A stretch of DNA of 64,000 nt from contig NZ_OZ242363.1 of NCBI RefSeq assembly GCF_965208895.1, positions 2,480,001-2,544,000 on the forward strand, written 5' to 3'. This DNA is from Poriferisodalis sp965208895 (lineage in GTDB: Bacteria; Actinomycetota; Acidimicrobiia; Acidimicrobiales; Poriferisodalaceae). Positions 17,200 to 26,913 of the stretch are shown piece after piece (position 1 is the first letter of the stretch; the number at the start of each line of letters is the position of its first letter). The notes under the pieces are model-generated. The model was not told the origin of the DNA. It did not search any database and saw only the letters and a list, made by a program, of their open reading frames with translations. The translations under genes were made by a program, and so were the position numbers.

Positions 17200-17618
17200 A
17201 GCGAACCACGCGGCGCGACCCATTCGACGCGCTGACCCGTCGCCGCAGCGATCGTGTCGAAGTCCCGGTCGTAGTGCAACACCACCAAGTCGTTCAGCTC
17301 TGCGACTGCCGAGATCAACAGGTCCGCAATCGGCACACGGTGCTGACCGGTTACGGCCAGCAATCCCTGCACTTCGACAGCGCGATCGGTGATCTGCTCA
17401 TCGATCGAAAACGACCGCAGTACGGCAAGCTCGGCGCGCAGCGCGCTGTGTTGCGCCTCGTTTCGAGCACTGAAGAGCAACTCGAGATCGACGATCGGGC
17501 ATGTCACGACATCGGCGGCATCGAACAGCGGTCCGAGCACAGTGGCGACCACCTCGAGATGGCTGCGCGCGAGCGCGCTCTTGTCTGCCAAGTACAGGGA
17601 TCGGGACGGCGCGCTCAC
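17196..17618 (-). CDS. vapC: VapC-like PIN-domain ribonuclease toxin
   Basis: A 140-aa PIN protein. The acidic active site appears complete: D12 (YLADKSAL), E46 (IVDLELLF), D99 (VPIADLLI) and D117/D119 (HYDRDFD). The LADKSA opening is common among mycobacterial-type VapC toxins, which cut tRNA or rRNA. GTG 17618 overlaps the vapB stop as GTGA; an in-frame ATG at 17639 would give a longer overlap. It is translationally coupled to tauE downstream. Confidence 0.9.
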   Translation of the reverse strand: MSAPSRSLYLADKSALARSHLEVVATVLGPLFDAADVVTCPIVDLELLFSARNEAQHSALRAELAVLRSFSIDEQITDRAVEVQGLLAVTGQHRVPIADLLISAVAELNDLVVLHYDRDFDTIAAATGQRVEWVAPRGSL

Positions 17619-17836
17619 CGCTCGATGGAATCCGGCCATGCACCTCGCATCACGTCGGCGTCGCCAAGATCGGAACGCGCCAATTCCTGTATGCGGCGAA
17701 ACAGATGCCGACGCTTGTGGCGATCGCAGATCTCGCGCAGCCCGGTGTTCACGGCCTCTTTGATGGTGACATCGCCGAGCGCCATCCGCGCCTGATGCAG
17801 CGTGTCGTCATCGATGTCGACGAGTCGCTTGGTCAT
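17615..17836 (-). CDS. vapB: VapB-like ribbon-helix-helix antitoxin
   Basis: A 73-aa protein (from ATG 17836) with an N-terminal RHH-type segment (TKRLVDIDDDTLHQARMALG, then TIKEAVNTGLREI) and a C-terminal toxin-binding tail. The pattern matches mycobacterial VapB antitoxins. An in-frame TTG at 17845 lies closer to a GAGG element (about 4 nt) and could be the true start. It overlaps vapC by 4 bp. An inverted repeat upstream (17870-17906) is a candidate autoregulatory site. Confidence 0.88.
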   Translation of the reverse strand: MTKRLVDIDDDTLHQARMALGDVTIKEAVNTGLREICDRHKRRHLFRRIQELARSDLGDADVMRGAWPDSIER

Positions 17837-17869
17837 TGTCGTCAATATACCTCATCGATCATCCATTGG

Positions 17870-17906
17870 ATATACAAACTGCCACGATGATGCTCGATTT
17901 GTATAT
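17870..17906 (-). promoter_or_regulatory. Candidate VapB operator (inverted repeat)
   Basis: Arms ATATACAAA (17870-17878) and TTTGTATAT (17898-17906) form a perfect 9-bp inverted repeat with a 19-bp spacer, 34 bp upstream of the vapB ATG. The A/T-rich sequence stands out from its surroundings. VapBC complexes usually repress their own promoter through such repeats; assignment here is inferred. Confidence 0.5.
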
Positions 17907-17971
17907 ACTCCCCGCAGTCCGCCGTGCCAGCAGCGGATCAGGCTCGGTCCATCAATGCAGGACCATCGTCG

Positions 17972-19078
17972 CTATGCCTGGTTCGGAGGACTGCCTGCGA
18001 GCTGGGTGGTCTGCTGGCGCAGGAGATGATCTGCCAGCACGAGGCAGACCATCGCCTCGACCATCGGCACCGCTCTGGGCAGCACGCATGGGTCGTGACG
18101 GCCACGCGCTGCCAGCACCGTCGGCTCACCAGTGCTGGTGACGGTCTTCTGCTCGCTCGCGATGGTGGCGGTGGGCTTGAACGCCACGCGCAGCACGATG
18201 TCGGCACCGTTGCTGATCCCGCCCTGTATGCCGCCGCTGCGGTTGGTGACGGTCATCGGTCGGCCGTCGGGACCGGGCGCGAACTCGTCGTTGTGCGTGC
18301 GGCCCGTCATCAACGTGCCAGCGAAGCCGCTGCCGATCTCCATGCCCTTCGCGGCAGGCAATGACATCACCGCGCCAGCAAGCTCGGCATCGAGCTTGTC
18401 GAAGACAGGTTCGCCCAGGCCTGGCGGCACGCCGCGGGCAACGCAGGCCACAACCCCGCCCAGCGAATTGCCGTCGCGGCGGGCCGCGTCGATGGCCTCG
18501 GTGATGCGAGCCGCGGCGGCTGGGTCCGGGCAGCGCGTCGGATCGGCCTCCACGTCTTCGCGCGTCAGCTCTGCAGGGTCCACGTCGGCGTTGATGTCGC
18601 GCACCGAGCTGACCCACCCCAGCACCTCTGTGCCGACCGTCGCCAGGATCTTGCGAGCAACGGCTCCCGCCGCGACACGGCCGACCGTCTCGCGGGCGGA
18701 TGCCCGGCCGCCGCCCTGCCAGTTGCGGATGCCGTACTTGGCCTCGGTGGTGTAGTCGGCATGGCTGGGCCGGTACGTGGCAGCCATCTCGGAATAGGCA
18801 CCGGGACGCGCATCGGTGTTCGCCACGGTCATGCCGATCGGCGTCCCCAGCGTCAGGCCCTCGAAGACGCCCGAGTGAATCGTGACCCGGTCTGGCTCTT
18901 GGCGCTGGGTGACGATCCGGCTCTGGCCCGGCCGGCGGCGGTCCAAGTCGACCTGCACATCGGCTTCGCTCAATTCGAGGCGCGCCGGGCAGCCGTCGAT
19001 GATCACTCCCAGCGCCCCGCCGTGGGATTCGCCGAACGTGGTGACTGCGAAGCGTTCCCCGAACGTGCTGCCGCCCAT
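17972..19078 (-). CDS. aroC: Chorismate synthase
   Basis: Last enzyme of the shikimate pathway, converting 5-enolpyruvylshikimate 3-phosphate to chorismate with reduced FMN. The 368-aa protein shows the signatures TFGESHGGALGVIIDG, RRRPGQS, RPSHADYT, the QGGGRASARETVGRVAAGA block, and NRSGGIQGGISNG with DPCVLPRAVPM. Full length. ATG 19078 is followed directly by conserved residues. It lies 82 bp from the PAC2 gene on the same strand. The C terminus runs slightly beyond the conserved region. Confidence 0.96.
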   Translation of the reverse strand: MGGSTFGERFAVTTFGESHGGALGVIIDGCPARLELSEADVQVDLDRRRPGQSRIVTQRQEPDRVTIHSGVFEGLTLGTPIGMTVANTDARPGAYSEMAATYRPSHADYTTEAKYGIRNWQGGGRASARETVGRVAAGAVARKILATVGTEVLGWVSSVRDINADVDPAELTREDVEADPTRCPDPAAAARITEAIDAARRDGNSLGGVVACVARGVPPGLGEPVFDKLDAELAGAVMSLPAAKGMEIGSGFAGTLMTGRTHNDEFAPGPDGRPMTVTNRSGGIQGGISNGADIVLRVAFKPTATIASEQKTVTSTGEPTVLAARGRHDPCVLPRAVPMVEAMVCLVLADHLLRQQTTQLAGSPPNQA

Positions 19079-19160
19079 GTGAGAACCCTACGACGGCAGG
19101 TGCCAGCCGACGCCCTCGTTTGTACGTCTCTTTTGCGGTAGAGCCTGACCTCTGCGGCGT

Positions 19161-20102
19161 TCAGCCCGACTCGTCGGCGTCGCTGTCGACGTCGCCGGAG
19201 GGCGACTCGCGCTGCTCGGCCAAGAACTTCTGGAATTCGAGCGCAATGTCGTCGCCGCTTGGCAGATTCTCTTCGGCTGTGCGATCCGCTTCGGATTCGA
19301 GCTGGCGGATATAGGCCACGATCTCGGGATCTCGAGCGACCGCCTCATCAACGCGACGCTCCCAAGTCTGCACGCTGGCGTCAAGCTCCCGATAGCCCGT
19401 CGTCACGCCGGTGACCGTCTCGAAGTGGGCGAGCAGCGCCCGCGTGCCCTTGGGATTCGGCGGGCCCGCGACGTAATGGGGCACACCGACGCGCAGCGAC
19501 ACGACTGGCAGCGCGGCCCGGTCCAGCACGTCGTGCAGTGTGCCGATGATGCCGGTCGGGCCTTGATAGGTCGGCCGATCCAGGCCTAAGCGGGCCGCCA
19601 GCTCGCCATTCGCGGCGCTGCCCTTGACCGAGGCCGTCCGCGAGTGCGCCACACCCGCGACCATTGCCCCGAGCGTCACCACCATCTGGCAGCCGAGCTC
19701 CCGGGCGATTTCCGCCACGCCTTCGCAGAACGTGCGCCAGCGCATCCGCGGCTCGATGCCCGACAGCAGCACGAGGTCGTGGGGCGGGGCGGCCGGCACG
19801 ACGTGGCACTCGATATCGGGCCAACGAATGCGGCGCTCCCCTTCGGACGTGATCTCGATGTGCGGGCGGCTCTCCTGGAAGTCGAAGAACTCCTCGGGAT
19901 CAATGTGGCAGACCCGCCGAGCCTCGCTGCGCTCACGGATCCACGTCAGCGCGCCGGTGGCGCATTCGCCGGCATCGAACCAGCCCTCGAACGCGACCAG
20001 CAGGAGCGGATTGCGCAGTCTCGGCGAGCCATCCCAGATCACCACCGGCTCGGGCTCGCTGCGGCCATCGGCACCTTCCCCGTGTGCGGCATCACTGTTC
20101 AC
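19161..20102 (-). CDS. PAC2 family protein
   Basis: A 313-aa protein of the PAC2 family, related to proteasome assembly chaperone 2. Conserved elements are LLVAFEGWFDAGECATGAL near the N terminus, the GIEPRMRW and VTLGAMVAGVAHSR blocks, and VPHYVAGPPNPKGT toward the C terminus. In actinobacteria this family is conserved but its role is not well established. The acidic C-terminal tail (GDVDSDADES) is low complexity. ATG 20102 is the first in-frame start. Confidence 0.85.
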   Translation of the reverse strand: MNSDAAHGEGADGRSEPEPVVIWDGSPRLRNPLLLVAFEGWFDAGECATGALTWIRERSEARRVCHIDPEEFFDFQESRPHIEITSEGERRIRWPDIECHVVPAAPPHDLVLLSGIEPRMRWRTFCEGVAEIARELGCQMVVTLGAMVAGVAHSRTASVKGSAANGELAARLGLDRPTYQGPTGIIGTLHDVLDRAALPVVSLRVGVPHYVAGPPNPKGTRALLAHFETVTGVTTGYRELDASVQTWERRVDEAVARDPEIVAYIRQLESEADRTAEENLPSGDDIALEFQKFLAEQRESPSGDVDSDADESG

Positions 20103-20205
20103 GTTCCAACTATGGCCGCTGCGCCGACAAATTGCGCTCCGATTTGCTCCGGAGTCTCCGCAACGGCTCGTGGCACGAGTCTCGTCGGGGCCTGCCGGCG
20201 ACGTG

Positions 20206-23200
20206 TCAGTTGGTGATGGTGGATGTGGCCTTGGCGGTGCTGTTGGCGGCGCCGATGGTGTACAGGACGTGGAGCCCGATGGTCTGGTTCACACCGGCGG
20301 TGGGCACGCTCACGGTGGCGTCGATGTCGCCGCTGTCGATGGTGAGGATCTCGCCGCCGCTGAAGCTTCCGCCGTGGGAGATGAAGTAGTAGGCGGTGAC
20401 AGCGCTCGTCGAGCGGCAGCTGAGGCTGATCACGAACTCGAGGTCGTCGCCTCGTGCGGCTGTCGCGTCGGCGACCGACACCGTCGGCTTGCCGGTGCAG
20501 GCCGGGACGGCGGGCTCGGGTGGCGGGTCGTCGTCGTCGGTGATGTGGGCGCTCTGCGTCGCTTGCGGGCCGACGGTGTAGCCGCTGCCCGCTGCCAGCG
20601 TGGCAGTGATCGACCCGTCGGGCTCGTCCGCGCTGTCGTTTGTGGTGGCCACGGTGAGGGTGGCCTGGGTGGCGCCTTGGGGGATCGTCGCCGTCTGCGT
20701 GCCGACGGTTGCGCCCCAGTCGCCCGTTGAGGCGACGTCGACGCTCACGTCGAGATCGGCCGCGACCGGCGCCGACGCGGCGATCGTGAACGTCGCGTCT
20801 GCACCCTCAGTGCCGCCTGTGGCGGCGGTGATGCTCACTTGCGGCGGCGGCTCGTCGCTGTCAATGATCACCACCGTCGTGGACCCGTCGGCGCGCTCGA
20901 CGCCGTCGGGGCCCCACGAGATCCCCAACGTCACGCCTTCAGTGCTGCCGTTCAGCGTCGGCGCCCGAGCGCCGGTCCCATAGGACACAGTGATCGCCTG
21001 ATCGACCCAGTCGCTGTCGGGCACGGCGGTCAACACCAACTCAACACGCTGATCGCCGGGCTCCAGCACAACACCGCGATCACCCGGCCCGAAGACCACC
21101 TCGAACTCGTTCGCGAACACCGCATCAGGATCATTCCGATCGCGCATCGTCCAATGCGTGCCCTCATCGCCGCCGGTCACGCTCAACGGCACCGTCAGCT
21201 TCTCCCACGACCGCAAAGCACGCGTGGGGGCAATGGCGAACTGCGCCTGATTGCCATAGCCGGTGCCGTTCTCGTCAATCGACCTCGAGAAAAAGATCAT
21301 GTACACCGTCAACGGATCCACATCATCATCAGACACCCCCACCGTGGCCGTGCCCTGGACGGTCGAGATCGTGTACCCCGCATCCGCCGCGGGTGCGTCC
21401 AACGCGACCGACACGGCGCCGTCGGCCTCGTCGGTGCTGTCGCCGACGGTCGGGACGGTGAGCGTCGCCGTTGCCGCGTTCGCTGCGAAGCTCACCGTCC
21501 GCGAACCCCCAGCCACACCCCACTCGCCCGACGCCGACACCGACACAGCGACATCGAACCCCGCAGACTTCGGCTCGCTCGCAGTCACCGTGAACACCGC
21601 ACCAGAACCCTCGCTCACAGCACCACCAGCAGTGACCGAGACCTCAGGGATCACCACCGGCGGATCGTCGTCGTCTGTGACCTGCACCGTCCGCGACGCC
21701 GGCGAACCGACCGCGTAACCGCTGCCCGCCGCCAGCGTGGCAGTGACCGACCCGTCGGGCTCGTCGACGCTGTCATCTGCGGTGGCAACTGTCAGGGTCG
21801 CCCCGGTAGTGCCCGCGAGGATCGTCGCGGTGCGTGTTCCGGCTGTGACACCGAAATCGCCCGAAGCAGCAACCGTCACGCTCACCTCAAGATTCGCCGT
21901 TGGCGCCGACGACGCCGTCACCGCGAACGTCGCGCTGGTGCCCTCGGCGCCGCCCGAGCCGGCCGTGATGCTCACCACCGGCGGCGGGACGTCGTCATCG
22001 GCAACGCTCACCGTCGCAGCCCTGCTCGTGCCCACGTCGTAGCTTGCGCCGTCGACGAGCGTGACAGTCACCGACCCGTCCGCCTCGTCGACCGCGTCAT
22101 CACTCGTCGCGATCGTCAGCGTCGCCGACGCGCCGCTGAGCTCCACCGTCCGCCGCGCCGACGACACCACAAAATCGCCGCTCTGAGAGACATCCACCAC
22201 AACATTCACCGGGCTCGTCGGCGCCGGCACCGCAGACACCGTGAACACCGCGTCCGCGCCCTCGCTCACGCCCGCACCCGCCGACACGCTCACCACCGGC
22301 AACGTCTCCACGATCACGCCAGTCGCCTTCAGCCCACGGAACGGCCTCGCCGTGCCCGGCGCGTACACCACCGTCAGCGACACCGCAGAAGAACCCCCAA
22401 CAGCCACACTCGCCGACCCCGACGTCACCCCCGCAGCAAACCGCACCGCCTGAGTCGACCCCGCAATCGCGCCGTCACGCACCAAGTAGTAGTACGCCAC
22501 CACCGAACCAGACGCACGACAACTCAAAGAGAACTCGAACACCAACATCCCACCCGGCACAGCACTCGCATCAGCCACCGACAACTCCGGACTGCCGGTG
22601 CACACAGGCACCACCACCGGCGCCGGATCAGCCTCCACCGACGGCGGATCAGCCTCCGGCTCCGGCTCGACCACCGGCGGCGGATCGTCATCGTCGGACA
22701 CCGCCACGGTCGCCGATCCGGCGGTGGCCGACACCGTGTAGCCCGCATCCGCAGCAGGAGCGTCCAACGACACAGACACCGAACCGTCAGCCTCATCGAC
22801 AGAGTCACCGACAGTCGCCACCGTCACCTTCACGCTGCCCGACACCGGCACCGTCACAGTCTGTGCACCCGCCACAGCACCGAAATCGCCCACCGCGGCC
22901 ACCGTCACCTCAACGTCGAGATCCGCAGCCGGCTTCGGCACCGCAGACACCGTGAATATTGCATCACCGCCCTCGGTCACACCGCCGCCAGCAGCGACAC
23001 TCACCACCGGAACCACCGGGGGCGGATCATCGTCATCGGACACAGCCACACTCGCCGAACCCGCCGTGGGCGACACCGTGTAACCCAAAGCGGCCATCAC
23101 CTGCACCGACACCGAACCGTCGGCCTCGTCGACGCTGTCACCAGCCGTGGGCACCGAGAACGACACCGAACCGCCCGAGGGCAGCCCCACCGACCGCGAA

Positions 23201-26200
23201 CCCGTCAGCACACCGAAATCGCCCGACTGCGCCACTTTGACCTGAACGAACATCGTCCCTGACGGCTTCGGCGACGCCGACAACGTGAACCGCGCCGCGC
23301 TGCCCTCGGTCACCCCGCCCGCCGACGAGACCGACACGACCGGCAACGGCGGATCATCGTCATCGGACACGGCCACGCTCGCCGATCCGGCGGTGGCCGA
23401 CACCGTGTAGCCCGCATCCGCAGCAGGAGCGTCCAACGACACAGACACCGAACCGTCAGCCTCATCGACACTGTCACTGACCGTCGCGACCGTCACCTTC
23501 ACGCTGCCCGACACCGGCACCGTCACGGTCTGTGCACCCGTTGTCGCCCCGAAATCGCCCACCGCGGCCACCGTCACCTCAACGTCGAGATCCGCAGCCG
23601 GCTTCGGCACCGCAGACACCGTGAATATTGCGTCACCGCCCTCGGTCACACCGCCGCCACCAGAGACACTCACCACCGGAACAACCGGCGCCGGCTGAGC
23701 CACCGTCGGCACACCCGCGACCTTCAAGACGAACGGGCCCGTCGTGCTTTTGGTGTTCCAGTTGATGTAGTAGCTGGTGCTGCGCTTGGTGGTGGCTTCG
23801 ATCGTGTAATCCCCGGCAGGCAGACTCCCGCGGATCTGGACTGTTTTGATCCATGGACAGGAGAAGCAGTAAGGGAATGTGGCCTGCCTCAGCCAAGCTC
23901 CGTCCTTTTGGCCTGATCCGCTCCGCAAATAGAGGTGCGGTGGTACGTACGGCGTCGAGAGATCGATCGTCACCGTGGACGGCTTATCCAAGGTGAAGGT
24001 GTAGAAGCGGGCGCGGTGGCTGTCGCCACGTTGCACCGAATTGCAGGAATCGGTGAACTCTGTCTCAAACTCGCCGCTGCCGGTCAGCGCCGACACGCAC
24101 TCATCGCCCGGCACCGGCGGCGGCAGCGAATCCTCGTCATCGGACACGGCCACCGAAGCCGATCCGGCCGACGACGACACGGCGTATCTCGGGCTGGCAT
24201 CCACCGTCGCGGTCACCGAGCCGTCAGCTTCGTCAGCGCTGTCGTCGACGGTGGGCACCGTCAGCGAACCGCTGCCTGCCGTCGACACCGTCACCGCTTG
24301 CAGACCTGCCGTCACGCCGAAGTGGCCCTGCTTGGTCACCTTCACCCATACGGTAAACGGCGCCGATGGCGGCGGAGTCGCCGACACCGTGAACACCGCG
24401 TCGCCGCCCTCGGTCACATCGGCACCGGCCGCGATGCTGACCTCCGAACCCGACCGGACCAGCGTCGGGATGCCCTGGACATCCAAGGTGAACGAGCCGC
24501 GGACGAACGCCTCGAATGGTCGCGCCGAGATCGTGTAATCGCCGGCAGGCAGGCTCATGGTCATGCTGGCAGGCGTTCCTTTGCGGCCAGTGATTTGCTG
24601 CTGCTCCACGGTGCCTCCGCGTCTCGTGTCACCGCCCCGCCGCAGTTCCAGACGGGTTGTGAACTGCGAGGCGGTAGACAGCTTGATCGTCACGCTGCTC
24701 TGCTGGTTCAGGGCGAAGCTGTAGTAGCGCGCAGACACGTCATCGTTGCCGTCCTGAAGGCAGTATTGGTCCCAGGTTCCTTGGACGGTCCCGCTTCCTG
24801 CCAGCGCCGTCGTCGCGCAAGCCTCAGCGAGCGTGGCGAGGCCGTCAGAGGGCAGAAACGCCAAGCCGTGACCCCAAGTGCTGTCTGCGCCCGGGACGCC
24901 TTGATCGGCTGCGTTGGTCTTGAGGTACGCAGCCACCTGCTGAGAGGTCGAGGCGGGGCTGCGCTCGAGCACCAACGCAGCAAGGCCCGCGACGACCGGC
25001 GCCGACTGGCTCGTCCCGCAGAAGCTCCAGGCACCGCCGCCTCTCCATGACGGCAGGCAATCGAGACCCACGATGTCGGGCTTGATGCGGCCGTCGGGTG
25101 TGGGCCCGCGGCTGCTGTACCACCTGATGGCGAAGGTGCCGTCCCTCTCTTCGTCCGCGGCGCCGACCGCCAGGACCCCCGGACTCGAGCTGTCTCCAGG
25201 ACTCGAGACGCTGCCGCTCGCGGTCCAGTGCTCGATACTGGCGCCGAACGCAAGGAACTGCACCCACGACGGGGCCGCGCTGGCAGCCTTCTTCTTCGCG
25301 TAGACCCAGTAGAACCCCGCGCTCGTCGTCGGCAGGTACAAGCCCTCCCACGGGACATCGGTCGAGCTGCCGTTCTGGAGGTCGGCGCTGGTGGCGACCA
25401 CGGTCCGCGGCCCGCCTTTGGTGGCCGAGTAGCGGACCTCGAGATCGAGGTCCTTGGCCGCACCGCCCCACGCATCGTCCCAGCGCATGTTGACAAAGAC
25501 GCTCGCGGATGCGGACAGCTCGAACCCCTGCGCCTCCTGCGCGGTGCTGCCTGTGCCGGACCACTCGTGGTAGTCGTCGTTGTCGGAATCGGCAAAAGCG
25601 CCGTACCAAGCCTGCTTCGCGTAGTTCCCGGCTGAGTTGACCCACAAGATGCCGTTGTCCGAAGCCCACTTGGCCGTGCTCAGAGGGCTCGGCGTGGTTC
25701 CCGGCGTGCCGTCGGCGGCACCGTGGAAACTCCAGGACATCGAGTGGGCGATGACCTTCACCCCTTGGCCGTGCATCCACTCGACTGCGGACTGGATGTC
25801 GGCCCACGTCCGCGGGTTGGAGACGTACAGCGCAGCCTCGGGTGCGACGTCGATGACCGACTGCGCCACTCGAGTGCCGTGGTCGTCGCCGCCCGCGGTG
25901 TCGCAGTTCGCCAGACTGCTCGTAGGCGTGCCGACAGCGCTGTAGCAGCGGCCGACTACTGTCGAGGGCAGTTCCGTGCCGAGAAGGGCGCGCAAGCCGG
26001 TGAAGCCGTCCTTGGAAGTGCCACTGGTAGGCCCATCGATGACGCCGACCTTCACCCCCGCGCCGGTGAAGCCGTTGAAACGCCACACCGCGGTGCCATG
26101 GGCACGAAGAGACCTGTCGATGACGGCGGCCACTTCTTGCTGGCTCTTGAACGGCCGCGGCATCTCGCGCACACGCGACACGCCGGTCTGCTGCGCGAGC

Positions 26201-26713
26201 GGACCCAGCAGCGCGGGCGGCACGTACACCTCGAGGTAGTCGCCCACCACGTTCGCCGGCGTCACCCCGTTGTCGGCCAGGAAGCCCAAGACGTCAGTGC
26301 GGTTGCCGTCCAACTGCACCGTGAGCAGCAGCGGCTCGCCGCCCTGGGGGGCATTCGTGCCGCCGGGCTGCGCCTCACCGTCGGTCGCGCCGCCAACAGC
26401 GGACTCTGCCCCAGCGGCGGTCGCGACCGCCAGCTCACTCAGCTGCGAGCCCAGATTGGGGTACACCACCTCCGCCGCCGACAATCCATCACCCGGATCG
26501 GGACCCAAAGAACCCTCCGGCCCCAGCCCATCAGGCTCCAAGCCATCGGCGACATCGCCGACGCTTTCAGCCCCCCCCCCCCCCGGACACAAGATCGCCA
26601 TCGCCGTCGGATGCCTGCGCAGCCGTCGGCGACGCCACGGCCGCCGCCAATACCAGCGACACCACAACCGCGACCGCACATCGGAACACGGCACAACGCC
26701 TGCGCGCAGTCAC
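20206..26713 (-). CDS. Giant secreted subtilisin-like protease with Calx-beta repeats; signal peptide out of frame at G14 tract
   Basis: The main open frame (about 2,150 aa, minus strand) encodes an S8 protease. Its Asp is in VGVIDGPTSG, its His in GDDHGTRVAQ, the oxyanion Asn in NSAGN, and its Ser in FCGTSQSAPVVAG. Two pre-peptidase C-terminal-like segments follow (with SLPAGDYTI motifs), then eight Calx-beta-type repeats (VSVxxGxxVTEGxDAxFTVSA ... DEADGSV ... VSDDDD) and two copies of a Cys-pair domain. A good Sec signal peptide (GTG 26713, core VAVVVSLVLAAAVAS, ending TAAQA) lies in a different frame and ends at TGA 26567-26569 just after a G14 run. One G fewer would fuse it to the protease. 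In its own frame the protease start would lack a secretion signal. Confidence 0.82.
22698..23003 (-). repeat. Calx-beta repeat, near-identical copy A
   Basis: About 305 bp encoding one Calx-beta unit (TEGGDAIFTVSAVPKPAADL and following) nearly identical at DNA level to 23367-23672, 669 bp away in the same orientation. The intervening repeat is divergent, so this pair looks like a recent duplication or gene conversion. Confidence 0.8.
23367..23672 (-). repeat. Calx-beta repeat, near-identical copy B
   Basis: Partner of 22698-23003. Differences are a handful of substitutions, for example in the stretch encoding VATV(S/G)DSVDEADG. Recombination between the copies would delete or add exactly 223 codons in frame. 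Confidence 0.8.
26571..26584 (-). repeat. Homopolymer: 14 G on the coding strand (14 C on plus)
   Basis: The longest mononucleotide run I saw in the window. It sits precisely between the signal peptide and the mature part of the giant protease. With 14 G the signal-peptide frame terminates right after the tract; with 13 (or 16) it continues into the protease. Either a slippage switch or a consensus error. Confidence 0.95.
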
Positions 26714-26913
26714 CGCTCGCACACCGCCGTCATCGCAGGTGCCTGCATCTCAAAGAAATCCGAAGAGCACACGGAGATCGCTCCATCACGCAAACCTGAG
26801 ACCACACAGAATAGCGGTCGCAGAGGCATAGGGGAATTTGCAGCCGATCCCTTCGGCGCATCCAAGGGTGCGCACGGCGAGCAGTTCGTGAACGAGCGTG
26901 GGCACGCAGCAGA

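Noticed and set aside
20839..23262. 807-residue plus-strand open frame opposite the giant protease
   Set aside because: It is extremely Arg/His-rich with no motif and mirrors the codon pattern of the Calx-beta repeats; a shadow frame.
26439..26696. Third minus-strand frame through the G tract (85 codons) as the protease start
   Set aside because: It lacks a signal peptide and does not continue into the protease; the GTG 26713 frame gives the only convincing secretion signal.
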